Shown piece after piece: positions 12,734-21,265 of a stretch of 64,000 nt of DNA. Source of the stretch: Methylacidimicrobium sp. B4 (GTDB lineage: Bacteria > Verrucomicrobiota > Verrucomicrobiia > Methylacidiphilales > Methylacidiphilaceae); NCBI RefSeq assembly GCF_017310545.1, contig NZ_CP066203.1, positions 1,116,001 through 1,180,000 of the forward strand, in the 5' to 3' direction. Numbering within the stretch: position 1 is the first letter of the stretch; every line of letters begins with the position of its first letter. The position numbers and the translations under genes were made by a program. The notes under the pieces were generated by a model. The model ran no database searches. It was given only the letters and a program-made list of their open reading frames with translations, and had not been told where the DNA came from.

Positions 12734-13132
12734 GTTACATTTCCCGGGGCTTAGCGATTCTTCATCGAAAGGCTCCCGTTGCCGATGAGAATCTTGCTCG
12801 GCGGTTCGCTTCTCTCTTGGAAGGGAACGTGACTCGGGGGAGTGACCGATCGAAAACGTCCCCGCCCGCTTGCCCGTAATGCTTGGTCACACCGAAGAAC
12901 CAGGAGAAGGCCGGGAGGGTGCCGGCGTGACATCTCACTCAGCAACGAATGAGCGACAGCCTCGATTCTGGCAAGCCGTCTTTTGCCCGACAAGCTTGCA
13001 ACGGAGTCGGACGCTCTTTTGCCTACTAGCGTCCGATGTGCGGCGAGCGCCCCGTTGCGGGCGGTGCGCCGCGGGAGCCGGCGTTCCGGATTGAACCATG
13101 AGGCTGAGGCGCGGGCCCGCGTCCAGTCTATC
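12734..13132. other. Non-coding gap with two adjacent hairpins
   Basis: No convincing gene is seen between the aquaporin promoter region and the end of the LysM gene. Short open frames here have no recognisable domain and no ribosome-binding site. Two neighbouring inverted repeats stand out. The first is GCAAGC (12971-12976) with GCTTGC (12994-12999). The second is TCGGACGCT (13007-13015) with AGCGTCCGA (13028-13036), a perfect 9 bp stem. Both loops contain CTTTTGCC-like bases. No T-run follows either, so they are not typical terminators. A small RNA or a short repeat element is possible but unproven. Confidence 0.4.
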
Positions 13133-13513
13133 CTATTGCGGCGTTCCCGCCGGCGGATTCGGCGTTGAAGGGGGCATCGGGCTCCCCGAAGGTGTCTCGG
13201 CTTCGCCCTGCTTTCCCTTGGGTGAAGGAGGGGGAACGATGAGCTCCTGTCCGATCTGGAGCCGGTCGTTCTTCAATCCGTTCGCCTTGCGGAGCGCTTC
13301 GACTGTAATCTTGAATCGCCGGCTGATCTTCCATAGGGAATCGCCCTGCTTGACCGCATACTTCGTCGATCCCGGTGGAGGCGGTTCGGCCGCCGCTTCG
13401 ACGGACGACGGCGCCGCGGATTCCGCGGCTGGTAGGGAACGCGGCGTTCCCCCGCACCAAAGCAAGGCGATCAATCCCATGGAAGAACAGAGACGAAAGA
13501 GATTCCTATACAT
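13133..13513 (-). CDS. Exported LysM-domain protein
   Basis: A 126-residue protein. It starts at ATG 13513 with a signal-like leader (MYRNLFRLCSSMGLIALLWCGG). A Pro/Glu/Ala-rich linker follows, then one LysM domain (KYAVKQGDSLWKISRRF to LQIGQELIVPP). The tail is rich in Pro, Ser and Gly. LysM binds N-acetylglucosamine-containing glycans, so it probably sits on peptidoglycan in the periplasm. No catalytic domain is attached, so it may be a wall-binding or anchoring protein. It is transcribed away from the comM gene, with 82 bp between the starts. A longer open frame upstream (to 13870) lies over comM and was rejected. Confidence 0.8.
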   Translation of the reverse strand: MYRNLFRLCSSMGLIALLWCGGTPRSLPAAESAAPSSVEAAAEPPPPGSTKYAVKQGDSLWKISRRFKITVEALRKANGLKNDRLQIGQELIVPPPSPKGKQGEAETPSGSPMPPSTPNPPAGTPQ

Positions 13514-13595
13514 GCGATCATCATAAGTTGCTTTTGCGGCAAGAGAAGACGGAACCTTCCCGTTTCCCGGAAAAAGTGGGAGAATGGGCGCCCGC

Positions 13596-15128
13596 ATGCT
13601 CGCCCGGATCTGTTCGGCCTCGCTTTGGGGAGTCGACGCGTTGCGCGTCGAAGTCGAGGTCGACAACTCCCCCGGAGCGTTTCTGACACGGGTGGTCGGG
13701 TTGCCCGACGCCGCTGTGCGCGAAAGCCTCCATCGGGTTTCCACGGCATTGCAAAACGCCGGGTTTCGCTCGCCCATCGGCCGCACGACGATCAACCTGG
13801 CCCCGGCCGATCTCCGGAAGGAAGGGCCCAGCTTCGATCTTCCCATCGCTCTCGCACTCCTCGCCGCCACGGGTCAACTGGAGAGCCCGTACCTCGGAGA
13901 CTTCTGGGCGTTCGGCGAGCTCGCGCTCTCTGGAGAGCTTCGGCCCGTCCGCGGCGTCCTCTCTGCCGCCCTGGAAGCCCAGCGGCAGCGGGCCAAGCAT
14001 ATCCTGCTACCCGCGGCGAACGCAGCGGAAGCGGCGGTGGTCTCGGGTATCCGAATCCACACGGCTGGAGGTCTCGCAGAAGCCGCCGCTGTTCTTCGCG
14101 ATCCGGAATCTTCGCCACTACCAGATGGCTCGCGTTTTCTCTTGGCCCCCGAACTCCCGAGCGAGCTTGACTTCGCGGACGTCAAGGGCCAGATCGCCGC
14201 CAAGCGGGCCCTGGAAATCGCCGTCGCCGGCGGGCATAATGTGCTGCTCATCGGCCCGCCGGGAAGCGGAAAATCGATGCTCGCCCAGCGGCTTCCCTCG
14301 ATCTTCCCGCCCATGACGCTCGAGGAGTCGATCGAAGCGACCCGGATCCACAGTGTCGCCGGTCTGCTGCCCAACGGTGGCGGGCTCATACGCCACCGCC
14401 CGTTTCGCTCACCGCACCACTCGACCTCCGACGCGGGCCTCGTCGGCGGAGGACCTCGCCTGATTCCCGGCGAAGTCAGCCTCGCCCACCACGGGGTTCT
14501 TTTTCTCGACGAGCTTCCCGAATTCAGCCGGAACTCCCTGGAGGCACTCCGGCAGCCGCTCGAGGATGGGAAGCTCACCCTCTCACGGGCGGCGGGAACG
14601 GTCACCTTTCCCGCTGGCTTCATGCTAGTGGCGGCCATGAATCCCTCACCAACCGGCGGCTTCGACGACGCTGTTCGCGGCAAGTGCACGCCTGGGGCGA
14701 TGCGGCGCTACCTCAACCGGATTTCCGGTCCTCTGCTCGACCGGATCGATCTTCACGTGGAGGTCCCCGCCGTCGACCGGGAGCTGCTCCTTCGCGTCGA
14801 GGAGGCGGAGAGCTCGGCGGCGATGCGACGCCGGGTGGAAGAGGCCCGCGCAATTCAGACCCGGAGGCTGTCGGGGCGGCGCAAGATCCACTCCAATGCC
14901 CGAATGGGCGCCCGCGAGATTACTCGCTTCTGCGTCCTCTCTCCCCCCTGCGCAGGCTTCCTCTCCCAGGCTCTTTCCGATCTCGGCCTGTCAGCGAGGG
15001 CCTTCCACCGGATCCTCAAGGTCGCCCGGACCATCGCCGACTTGGGAGGACGGGAAGAGTTGCGCGAGGAAGACCTGGCCGAAGCGATCGGGTTCCGCTC
15101 GCTCGATCGCCGGATCTGGGGCGAGTGA
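13596..15128 (+). CDS. comM: ComM/YifB family Mg-chelatase-like AAA+ ATPase
   Basis: A 510-residue ATPase of the ComM/YifB family. In other bacteria ComM is a helicase that helps branch migration during natural transformation. The N-terminal Lon-like domain carries NLAPADLRKEGPSFDLPIALALL. The AAA+ module has a Walker A GPPGSGKS, Walker B GVLFLDELPEF and the Mg-chelatase sensor regions (AAMNPSPTG, LLDRIDLHVEVP). The C-terminal Mg_chelatase_C domain ends at FRSLDRRIWG. ATG 13596 (MLARICSASLWG) matches the family's usual start. ATG 13584, four codons upstream, is equally possible. One gene downstream is a LolA-like protein. Confidence 0.92.
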   Translation: MLARICSASLWGVDALRVEVEVDNSPGAFLTRVVGLPDAAVRESLHRVSTALQNAGFRSPIGRTTINLAPADLRKEGPSFDLPIALALLAATGQLESPYLGDFWAFGELALSGELRPVRGVLSAALEAQRQRAKHILLPAANAAEAAVVSGIRIHTAGGLAEAAAVLRDPESSPLPDGSRFLLAPELPSELDFADVKGQIAAKRALEIAVAGGHNVLLIGPPGSGKSMLAQRLPSIFPPMTLEESIEATRIHSVAGLLPNGGGLIRHRPFRSPHHSTSDAGLVGGGPRLIPGEVSLAHHGVLFLDELPEFSRNSLEALRQPLEDGKLTLSRAAGTVTFPAGFMLVAAMNPSPTGGFDDAVRGKCTPGAMRRYLNRISGPLLDRIDLHVEVPAVDRELLLRVEEAESSAAMRRRVEEARAIQTRRLSGRRKIHSNARMGAREITRFCVLSPPCAGFLSQALSDLGLSARAFHRILKVARTIADLGGREELREEDLAEAIGFRSLDRRIWGE

Positions 15129-15205
15129 GCCCGCAAAAGACCTTCCCCGCGCTTTCTCTTTGGAAAAATGGCGGAGTCGGGTCTAGGTTATGGCGGTTCG
15201 CTTGC

Positions 15206-16048
15206 ATGAGACGCACTGCTGACTCGAATCGATCCTCGCGCTGGTCCCGCTCGAGTGCCAAAGCCGCCTTGGCCCTGGCCGGTGCCTTTTGGCTCTTCGC
15301 ACTGATTTCGCCTGCCCGCTCAACACCCGATCCCGCCAAACCCGGCCCGCCGATCGAATTTCTGCAGGGGCGCTTCTGGAAGAACTTCCGCCTCCAGGAC
15401 TTCGCTCTGCACGGGGTGATCGAGTCGGAGCGGGAGAGTTACCCGATCCAGCTCATCCTTCACGACCGCAAGATGATTTACGATTTTGAGAATCCCCCGT
15501 TCCAGATTCGCGTCGAGATTCAGCCGGAGCAAAGCATCGTCGAGCGGCGCAGACAGAAGCGGGAGCCCTGGCAACCCGTTTCCGGCCGGGCACGGATGAG
15601 CCCGATTCTTGACACCGATATCACCTATGAGGATCTCTGCCTCGACTTCATGCGGTGGGAACGGATCCGCCCTCTGGGGACCGATCATATCAAGACGTTG
15701 ACCGCCTGGGCCTTCGATGCCGTTCCGCCTCCGGGCACGAGCGCCTATACCAAGGTGCGCTACTGGATCGCCGCGGAGTATTACGCGCTCTTGCGAGCCG
15801 ACGGGTACAACGGGGCGGGCGAGCTGATCAAACGCCTGGAAGTCAACGGCGTCCAGAGGATCGGGGAAGCCTATGTGATCAAGGAAATGCAGGTTTCCTC
15901 CTTCGACCCGAAGAAGGAGAGCTCCTCGCGCACGTTGATCAACATTCGCCGCGGAGAAGCGCTTCCCCCGGAAGCGCGCACCGTACCCTCGGGCACCGGA
16001 GCCCGCTGTCCCCGCACACCCGGCTTGGCCTCCCACCTAGGAAACTAA
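15206..16048 (+). CDS. LolA-like outer-membrane lipoprotein-sorting domain protein
   Basis: A 280-residue exported protein. The leader (residues about 20-40, AALALAGAFWLFALISPARS) is followed by a region of long beta strands such as FRLQDFALHGVIESE, YPIQLILHDRKMIYDF and PFQIRVEIQPEQS. The middle has YVIKEMQVSSFDPKKESSSRTLINI, the kind of strand-rich end seen in outer membrane lipoprotein-sorting (LolA/LppX-fold) proteins. I infer a periplasmic lipid or lipoprotein carrier, but no catalytic residues are expected or seen. Start ATG 15206 is chosen for the leader. The C-terminal tail overlaps the end of convergent glmM by 12 bp. Confidence 0.6.
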   Translation: MRRTADSNRSSRWSRSSAKAALALAGAFWLFALISPARSTPDPAKPGPPIEFLQGRFWKNFRLQDFALHGVIESERESYPIQLILHDRKMIYDFENPPFQIRVEIQPEQSIVERRRQKREPWQPVSGRARMSPILDTDITYEDLCLDFMRWERIRPLGTDHIKTLTAWAFDAVPPPGTSAYTKVRYWIAAEYYALLRADGYNGAGELIKRLEVNGVQRIGEAYVIKEMQVSSFDPKKESSSRTLINIRRGEALPPEARTVPSGTGARCPRTPGLASHLGN

Positions 16049-17407
16049 AATTTCCTCGCGACGGAGGGCGAGAAGCAGCCGCTCTTCCCACTTTTCCAAG
16101 ACGTCCGGCTCGGGCCCCTCGATCAGGAGACGGATCTTCGGTTCGGTTCCGGAATAGCGGAGAAGGATTCGTCCCTGCGCTCCCAAGGCACGCTCGGCCT
16201 CGTCGACCGTCTCTGCCACCCTCGGCATGTTCTCGAGCGGCCTCTTCTCGCGGACCACCCAGTTGACCTGCCGCTGAGGATATTTCCGCAAGCAGCGGCG
16301 GAGCTCCGCAAGCGGGCTGCCCGTGGTCGAGACGATCCGGAGAATTTCGAGCCCCGCGCGCAGTCCGTCGGCGCTCGAAGCCTGGTCCAGGAGCAAAATA
16401 TGCCCCGATTGCTCTCCGCCGAGATTGAGCCCGCGGGCGCGCATGGCCGCCGCGACATGCCGATCCCCAACCGGTGTTCGCACGACCCGGATCCCGACCT
16501 CCTGCAGCATCCGATCGAGCCCAAGATTGCTCATGACCGTAGCCGCCACCGTCTCATGGGCAAGAACCTGCCGGCGATGATAGTCGAGAGCCAGGATGGC
16601 CAAGAGGTCGTCGCCGTCGAGAACTTCGCCCTCATGGTCGCAACAGAGCAGCCGATCTCCGTCCCCATCGAGGGCCAAGCCGAGGTCCGCGTCGGCCATC
16701 CGGACGAGCCCGGAGAGTTTTTCCGGATGCATGCTGCCGCAATCGAGATTGATGTTGATCCCGTTGGGGCTCGCGGAGAAGACAAACGGCTTCCCTCCCA
16801 GGCGGGCGAAGAGCGGGGCAACCAAGTGCGACGCGGCTCCGTTGGCCCCGTCGACGACGATCCGAAGCCGGGAAATATCTCCGCCAGCCGGCCAATGGCG
16901 CTGCAGTGAATCGAGGTAGAGATCCCGGGCCTGCGGAAGGGGCTCGAGCCGCCCCACCCGCGAACCGGCGGGCCCCTGAAAAGAAAGCCAGGGATAATCG
17001 GAAAGCCGGCAGGCAATCTCCCGCTCGACCTCTTCCGGAAGCTTGGCCCCGTCGGGGCCAAAAAGCTTGATCCCGTTGTCCGGAAACGGGTTGTGCGAGG
17101 CGCTGATCATGACCCCCCCCGCAGCTCCGAGGGACCGGGCTAGATCGCCCACCGCTGGAGTGGGCAGCACGCCCAGACAGACCGCATCCACGCCGGCGGA
17201 AAGAATCCCCGAGACCAGGGCCGATTCGAGCATCTCGCTCGAAATTCGTGGGTCGCGCCCGACGACGATCTTTCTTTTTTCCCCTGCTGCCAGAAAGGAG
17301 GCGGCGATCGCTCCCACCGCGACGGCAACCGTCGGGGTCAGCGGATGACGATTCGCCCTTCCCCGAATGCCGTCGGTTCCAAACAGTGGCTGCGTTGGTT
17401 GCCTCAT
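16037..17407 (-). CDS. glmM: Phosphoglucosamine mutase GlmM
   Basis: A 456-residue GlmM converting glucosamine-6-P to glucosamine-1-P for UDP-GlcNAc, hence peptidoglycan and LPS. N-terminal LFGTDGIRGRAN is diagnostic, and the phosphoserine loop is GVMISASHNPFPDNGIK. The metal-binding site is DGDGDRLLCCD, and the C-terminal phosphate loop is LRYSGTEPKIR. It stands at the end of polX-folP-cdaA-(micro-ORF)-glmM. CdaA/GlmM pairing is known in other phyla, where CdaR and GlmM bind and restrain the cyclase. Here the cdaR position is taken by a 45-codon ORF. Confidence 0.97.
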   Translation of the reverse strand: MRQPTQPLFGTDGIRGRANRHPLTPTVAVAVGAIAASFLAAGEKRKIVVGRDPRISSEMLESALVSGILSAGVDAVCLGVLPTPAVGDLARSLGAAGGVMISASHNPFPDNGIKLFGPDGAKLPEEVEREIACRLSDYPWLSFQGPAGSRVGRLEPLPQARDLYLDSLQRHWPAGGDISRLRIVVDGANGAASHLVAPLFARLGGKPFVFSASPNGININLDCGSMHPEKLSGLVRMADADLGLALDGDGDRLLCCDHEGEVLDGDDLLAILALDYHRRQVLAHETVAATVMSNLGLDRMLQEVGIRVVRTPVGDRHVAAAMRARGLNLGGEQSGHILLLDQASSADGLRAGLEILRIVSTTGSPLAELRRCLRKYPQRQVNWVVREKRPLENMPRVAETVDEAERALGAQGRILLRYSGTEPKIRLLIEGPEPDVLEKWEERLLLALRREEILVS

Positions 17408-17421
17408 CCGCTGCTCCCGGG

Positions 17422-17559
17422 CTACTTTGCCAAGCCTAGCGAGGAGAGAATCTGGTCGATCGAACCGGGTTCAATCGATTCTCGGAGAATCGCCCACACG
17501 GCGATCGCAAGAACCAGAGAAATCACCTTCTGTTTCCAATTCTCCAGCAGCCGGCTCAT
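17422..17559 (-). CDS. 45-residue membrane protein in the cdaR position (possible reduced CdaR/YbbR)
   Basis: This small ORF runs from ATG 17559 to TAG at 17422, between cdaA and glmM on the same strand. The ATG follows GGGGA with a 7 bp gap. The product begins MSRLLENWKQKVISLVLAIA and has one hydrophobic helix (about residues 11-26), then an acidic or neutral tail ending SSLGLAK. The start resembles the N-terminal membrane anchor of CdaR/YbbR, where a (W)xxK(I/V)IxLxLA helix precedes periplasmic YbbR domains. Those domains are missing. It may be a minimal CdaR that keeps only the membrane contact with CdaA, a remnant, or an unrelated peptide. Its coding status is inferred from position, ribosome-binding site and helix; codon bias was not tested. 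Confidence 0.65.
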   Translation of the reverse strand: MSRLLENWKQKVISLVLAIAVWAILRESIEPGSIDQILSSLGLAK

Positions 17560-17592
17560 GGCCAAGTCCCCATCTGCTCGCGCATTGTCTGG

Positions 17593-18336
17593 CTAAATCA
17601 GGATCTCCGTCAACCGTGCACGCAGGCGGTCCGGGTCGAAGTGTCGCTCCAGCTTTCCCTCGAGCGCAATGGAGATGACGCCCGTCTCCTCCGAGACCAC
17701 GACGACCACAGCGTCGGTCATCTCGCTCAAGCCCAAGGCCGCCCGATGGCGCAGACCCAGTGGCCGTTCGAGCCGCTCGGTTTCGCTCAGCGGGAAGACC
17801 GCCGCCGCCACAACCAGGCGATTGTCCCGGATCACCGCCCCTCCGTCATGAAGGGGCGTGCGCGGGTAGAAGGTCGTCACAAGGAGGTCTGCGCTCAGCT
17901 TGGCGTCCAGAAGGGTCCCCGTGTCGCGGGCGGGACGGTAGAGATCTTCCCGCTCCAGGGAGATGAGCGCTCCAAACCGCTCGCGCTGGCAAATTTCGGC
18001 CGCATTGACGATGTGCTCGATCACCTCCGCTTGCTGCTGCCTGCCGGAGGTGGTCACGCTCCGGCGCCCCACTTCCGCGAGCACCTGACGGAGCTCAGGC
18101 TGAAAGAGCACGACCAGCGCCACAAAGAAGGACGGAGAAAAGAGCCGGATGAGCTCGGTGACCACCCGCAAGTGGAGAACGGCGGAGAAGAGGGTGAGGA
18201 CCACGAGCACGATCAGCAGTCCGGTCAGCACCTGCACCCCGCGCGTCCCCTGGAGGAGCTTCCAGACCTGATAGATGACGATGGCGATGATCAGGATCTC
18301 TACCGTCCAGGAGAGAGGCTGACCGAGAGCCTTCAC
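17593..18336 (-). CDS. cdaA: Diadenylate cyclase CdaA (DisA_N domain)
   Basis: A 247-residue membrane-bound cyclase that makes cyclic di-AMP from two ATP. Three N-terminal hydrophobic helices (about residues 12-75) are followed by the DisA_N domain. Catalytic motifs are the DGG loop at 164-166 in TPLHDGGAV and RHRAA at 197-201. Starts at GTG 18336, overlapping the folP stop as GTGA. Cyclic di-AMP controls potassium and osmolyte balance and wall stress in other bacteria. The order folP-cdaA-x-glmM is close to the well-known cdaA-cdaR-glmM layout except that the middle gene is tiny. Confidence 0.95.
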   Translation of the reverse strand: MKALGQPLSWTVEILIIAIVIYQVWKLLQGTRGVQVLTGLLIVLVVLTLFSAVLHLRVVTELIRLFSPSFFVALVVLFQPELRQVLAEVGRRSVTTSGRQQQAEVIEHIVNAAEICQRERFGALISLEREDLYRPARDTGTLLDAKLSADLLVTTFYPRTPLHDGGAVIRDNRLVVAAAVFPLSETERLERPLGLRHRAALGLSEMTDAVVVVVSEETGVISIALEGKLERHFDPDRLRARLTEILI

Positions 18337-19160
18337 GGGAGATCTCCCTCCAGGGCGGTGAAAATCCCCCGGGCGGCGACGGCCCGGTCCACGTCATGCA
18401 CGCGCCAAACCGCGGCACCACGACTCGAGGCGAGAATCGCCGCCGCGAGGCTTGCCGCATCCTGGCCTTTCTCGCCGACCAGCTCCCGAAGAAAGCTCTT
18501 CCGGGAAACTCCCACCAGCAGCGGCCGTCCTATCTCGGCGAACAGGCAGAGATCACGAAGCAACCGCCGGTTCTGCTCCCCCGTCTTGGCAAAGCCAAAG
18601 CCGACGTCGCAAAGGATCCGTTCCCTGGGGATGCCGGCTTCGATGGCCTGGGCCAAGCGGGCCATCAGCTCATCCTTGACCTCGCGGACGACGTCGCCGT
18701 AAACGGCATCCGCCCGCATCGTCTTGGGCATTCCCCGGGAGTGGACCAGAACATAGCCGGCACCCGACTCCTTCACCGCCTCCCAGACTCCGGTGTCCCA
18801 TTTGCCGCCCGACACATCGTTGATGATCTCGGCCCCTTCCGAAAGGGCCGCCCGGGCCACACCGCCCTTGTAGGTATCGACAGAGATCGGGATTGCGAGC
18901 CGCCCAGCGACCTTGCGCAAGGCGGGGAGGAGCCGGCGCAGCTCCTCCCTCTCCGAGACGGGATCCGCCCCGGGCCGCGTCGACTCGGCGCCGAAATCCA
19001 CCAGATCGATCCCGAGTTGCTCCATGCGCAGGGCTTCATCCACCACCTCCCGCACGGAGAGCAGCCGGCCCCCGTCGGAAAACGAATCGGGGGTCAGGTT
19101 GATGATCCCCATGATGGACGGCCTTTGCGAGGAGAGCTCGATCGACCGGAGGGAAGTCAC
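18333..19160 (-). CDS. folP: Dihydropteroate synthase
   Basis: A 275-residue FolP condensing 6-hydroxymethyl-dihydropterin diphosphate with p-aminobenzoate on the folate route. Motifs are SIMGIINLTPDSFSDGG, DFGAESTRPGA, PISVDTYK and GVSRKSFL, and all are intact. GTG 19160 gives the usual length and about 16 residues before MGIIN. The frame is open to another GTG at 19331, only 4 bp after the polX stop, which would add 57 poorly conserved residues. That start may be used by translational coupling, so the exact start is uncertain. The gene overlaps cdaA by 4 bp. Confidence 0.93.
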   Translation of the reverse strand: MTSLRSIELSSQRPSIMGIINLTPDSFSDGGRLLSVREVVDEALRMEQLGIDLVDFGAESTRPGADPVSEREELRRLLPALRKVAGRLAIPISVDTYKGGVARAALSEGAEIINDVSGGKWDTGVWEAVKESGAGYVLVHSRGMPKTMRADAVYGDVVREVKDELMARLAQAIEAGIPRERILCDVGFGFAKTGEQNRRLLRDLCLFAEIGRPLLVGVSRKSFLRELVGEKGQDAASLAAAILASSRGAAVWRVHDVDRAVAARGIFTALEGDLP

Positions 19161-19335
19161 CCATCGCGCAGCCGTGGGCGGCGTCGTTACTCCCTTCCCG
19201 CTGGGGACCGCTCCCGCTGCGAAGGCACGCGAATCGGAAATGAGGGAGACCGCGCGACCCGGGGGTCGACCGGTTGCTGCCTGCGTTCCAGGAGCGGAGG
19301 GGGACGATTTTCTGGAAGCGAAGATCTCCACTCCG

Positions 19336-21120
19336 TCAGCCGCCGCCTCCCCGCTTTTTTCTCAACGCTCCTTCTACGAGCTTCAGCGAGAGTGTATTTA
19401 TCACGTCTTCCCGGCGAAGCCAACCCTTCCTCGCAATGTTTACGCCAATGCGAACGAACCCGAGCTCACGGACATGGTGTGCATCCGGATTGATGACGCA
19501 GCGTACTCCCTTGTCCCTCGCCGCGTGCCACCATCGCCAATCGAGATCGAGCCGGAGTGGCTGCGCATTGAGCTCGATCCAGGTCCCCGTCTCAGCCGCG
19601 CAGTCGATGATCTTTTCCAGATTGACGGGATAGGCCTTCCGCATCAAGAGGAGCCGTCCAGTGGGATGGCCCAGCATGGTGACATAGGGGTTTTCCATGG
19701 CCCGGATGATCCGGCGGGTCATCTCCTCCTCGCTCCCGGAAAACCCGGCATGCACCGAAGCCACGACGTAATCAAAGGTCGCCAGCACCGAGTCGGAGAA
19801 GTCGAGCCGACCGTCACGCAGAATGTCGCACTCCGTGCCGGAAAGAAGCCGAAAGCCGCGAAAGGTCTGGTTGCGCTTGCGAATCTCCTCCTGCTGGCGC
19901 TCTACCCTGGCCTCGTCGAGGCCGCCCGCCTGGAATGAGGACTTCGAATGATCGGCGATTCCCAGGTATTCGAGGCCCAGATCCTGCGCCGCCTCGGCCA
20001 TCGCATCGAGGGTGCTATGCCCGTCGCTCTCCGTGGTATGGCAGTGAAAGGTCCCCCGCAGATCGGTCCACTCCACCAAGCGAGGAATCCGGTCGTTCGC
20101 GGCCGCTTCGATCTCGCCCAGGTTCTCCCGCAGCTCGGGGGGGATGTAGGCGAGCCCGAGCTGGGCGTAGATCTCCGCTTCGTCCCGACAGAGGATCCGT
20201 TCTCCCGGTGCTTCCTGGTCGGGGAGGGCGTCCTCCGAGCCCTCAGAAAAGTGGCCTCGGCTCTCATGAAAGAGCCCCCACTCCGAGAGCTTCTTCCCCT
20301 GCGCGATCGCGCGCTGCCGCAGGGCGATATTGTGCTCCTTGCTCCCGGTGAAATGGAGGAGGGCGTACGGATAGTCCTCCTCGGGCACGACACGGAGATC
20401 GCAGGCGAGCCCGCCTTCCAGGACGACGCTCGATTTGGTCTCCCCGTGATTGACGATGCGCTGCACCCCGGGGGACGAGACGAATGCCTCCATCACCGAT
20501 GCCGGCATGGCCGAAGAGCAGATCAGATCGAGATCCCGGACGATCTCCTTGCCCCGCCGGAAGCTTCCCCCCATGCTCACGCGAACCACCTCCGGATCGG
20601 ATCGAAGCTGCTCGACGAGCTGCTCGGCCAGCCCGATCAGGTCCCCATACCGATGGTAGGAAGCGTAGGCGCGGCGCTGCTCGATCCCCGCAAGGATGTT
20701 CTCCTCGGTCTTCGACCCGAAGCCCGGAAGCGTGCCGACCTGGTGGCCGCGGCAGGCAGCTTCGAGCTCGACCAGATCTCGAATCCCCAGTTTCTCCCAC
20801 AGAATCTTCACTTTCTTGGGTCCAAGCCCGGGAATGTCGAGAAGTGCAACCACCCCCGGCGGGAACGAGCGCTTGAGCTCTTCGAGATAACCCGACCGAC
20901 CCGTGTCGACCATCTCCTGGAGCTTGGCCCGGATCCCCTCCCCGACACCCTTGAGCTGGTCGAGCTTTCCTTCCCGAACCAACGACTCGAAATCTTCTGA
21001 GAGCGAATCGATGGCCCGCGCCGCAGCTCGGTAGGCACGGGATTTGAAGGGATTTTCCCCCCGCAGCTCGAGCAGCGTCGCAATCTCCTCGAGCGCGGCA
21101 GTAGCCTCGTCCTTTGTCAT
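19336..21120 (-). CDS. polX: Family X DNA polymerase PolX with PHP domain
   Basis: A 594-residue protein. The N-terminal helix-hairpin-helix region is near PGLGPKKVKILWEK. The nucleotidyltransferase core has GSFRRGKEIVRDLDLI, whose two Asp bind metal, and the third acidic residue in LACDLRVV. The C-terminal PHP phosphoesterase begins GTFHCHTTESDGHST and has EYLGIADHSKSS and later His/Asp pairs. Bacterial PolX fills short gaps in base excision repair, and the PHP domain trims 3' ends. ATG 21120 was chosen because the longer frame to 21264 has no family support. It is transcribed away from hemL and probably heads the folP-cdaA-glmM unit. Confidence 0.93.
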   Translation of the reverse strand: MTKDEATAALEEIATLLELRGENPFKSRAYRAAARAIDSLSEDFESLVREGKLDQLKGVGEGIRAKLQEMVDTGRSGYLEELKRSFPPGVVALLDIPGLGPKKVKILWEKLGIRDLVELEAACRGHQVGTLPGFGSKTEENILAGIEQRRAYASYHRYGDLIGLAEQLVEQLRSDPEVVRVSMGGSFRRGKEIVRDLDLICSSAMPASVMEAFVSSPGVQRIVNHGETKSSVVLEGGLACDLRVVPEEDYPYALLHFTGSKEHNIALRQRAIAQGKKLSEWGLFHESRGHFSEGSEDALPDQEAPGERILCRDEAEIYAQLGLAYIPPELRENLGEIEAAANDRIPRLVEWTDLRGTFHCHTTESDGHSTLDAMAEAAQDLGLEYLGIADHSKSSFQAGGLDEARVERQQEEIRKRNQTFRGFRLLSGTECDILRDGRLDFSDSVLATFDYVVASVHAGFSGSEEEMTRRIIRAMENPYVTMLGHPTGRLLLMRKAYPVNLEKIIDCAAETGTWIELNAQPLRLDLDWRWWHAARDKGVRCVINPDAHHVRELGFVRIGVNIARKGWLRREDVINTLSLKLVEGALRKKRGGGG

Positions 21121-21265
21121 GGGAAGCCTCCTCGCGCGAGCATACTGCGACCGGAGGGACTCGCCAAGCCGGGGAGCAACCCGGCCCGGAGGCCGCGCCT
21201 TCCGGTCGCCGCCAGACGATCCGCGCGTTGCGCAAGGCCCCTCCGTCCAGTAGACTCTCTCCAAG

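Noticed and set aside
12751-12993. Leftward 80-codon ORF in the aquaporin-LysM gap
   Set aside because: No ribosome-binding site, no motif and composition like random GC-rich sequence.
12971-13036. Twin hairpins as transcription terminators
   Set aside because: No T-run on either strand after the stems.
12616-13132. tRNA gene in the longest quiet gap
   Set aside because: No T-loop (GGTTCGAATCC-like) sequence with matching stems was found.
19161-19331. 57-residue N-terminal extension of FolP
   Set aside because: It lacks conservation with the family and a good ribosome-binding site, though coupling to polX is possible. Kept as an alternative start, not the main call.
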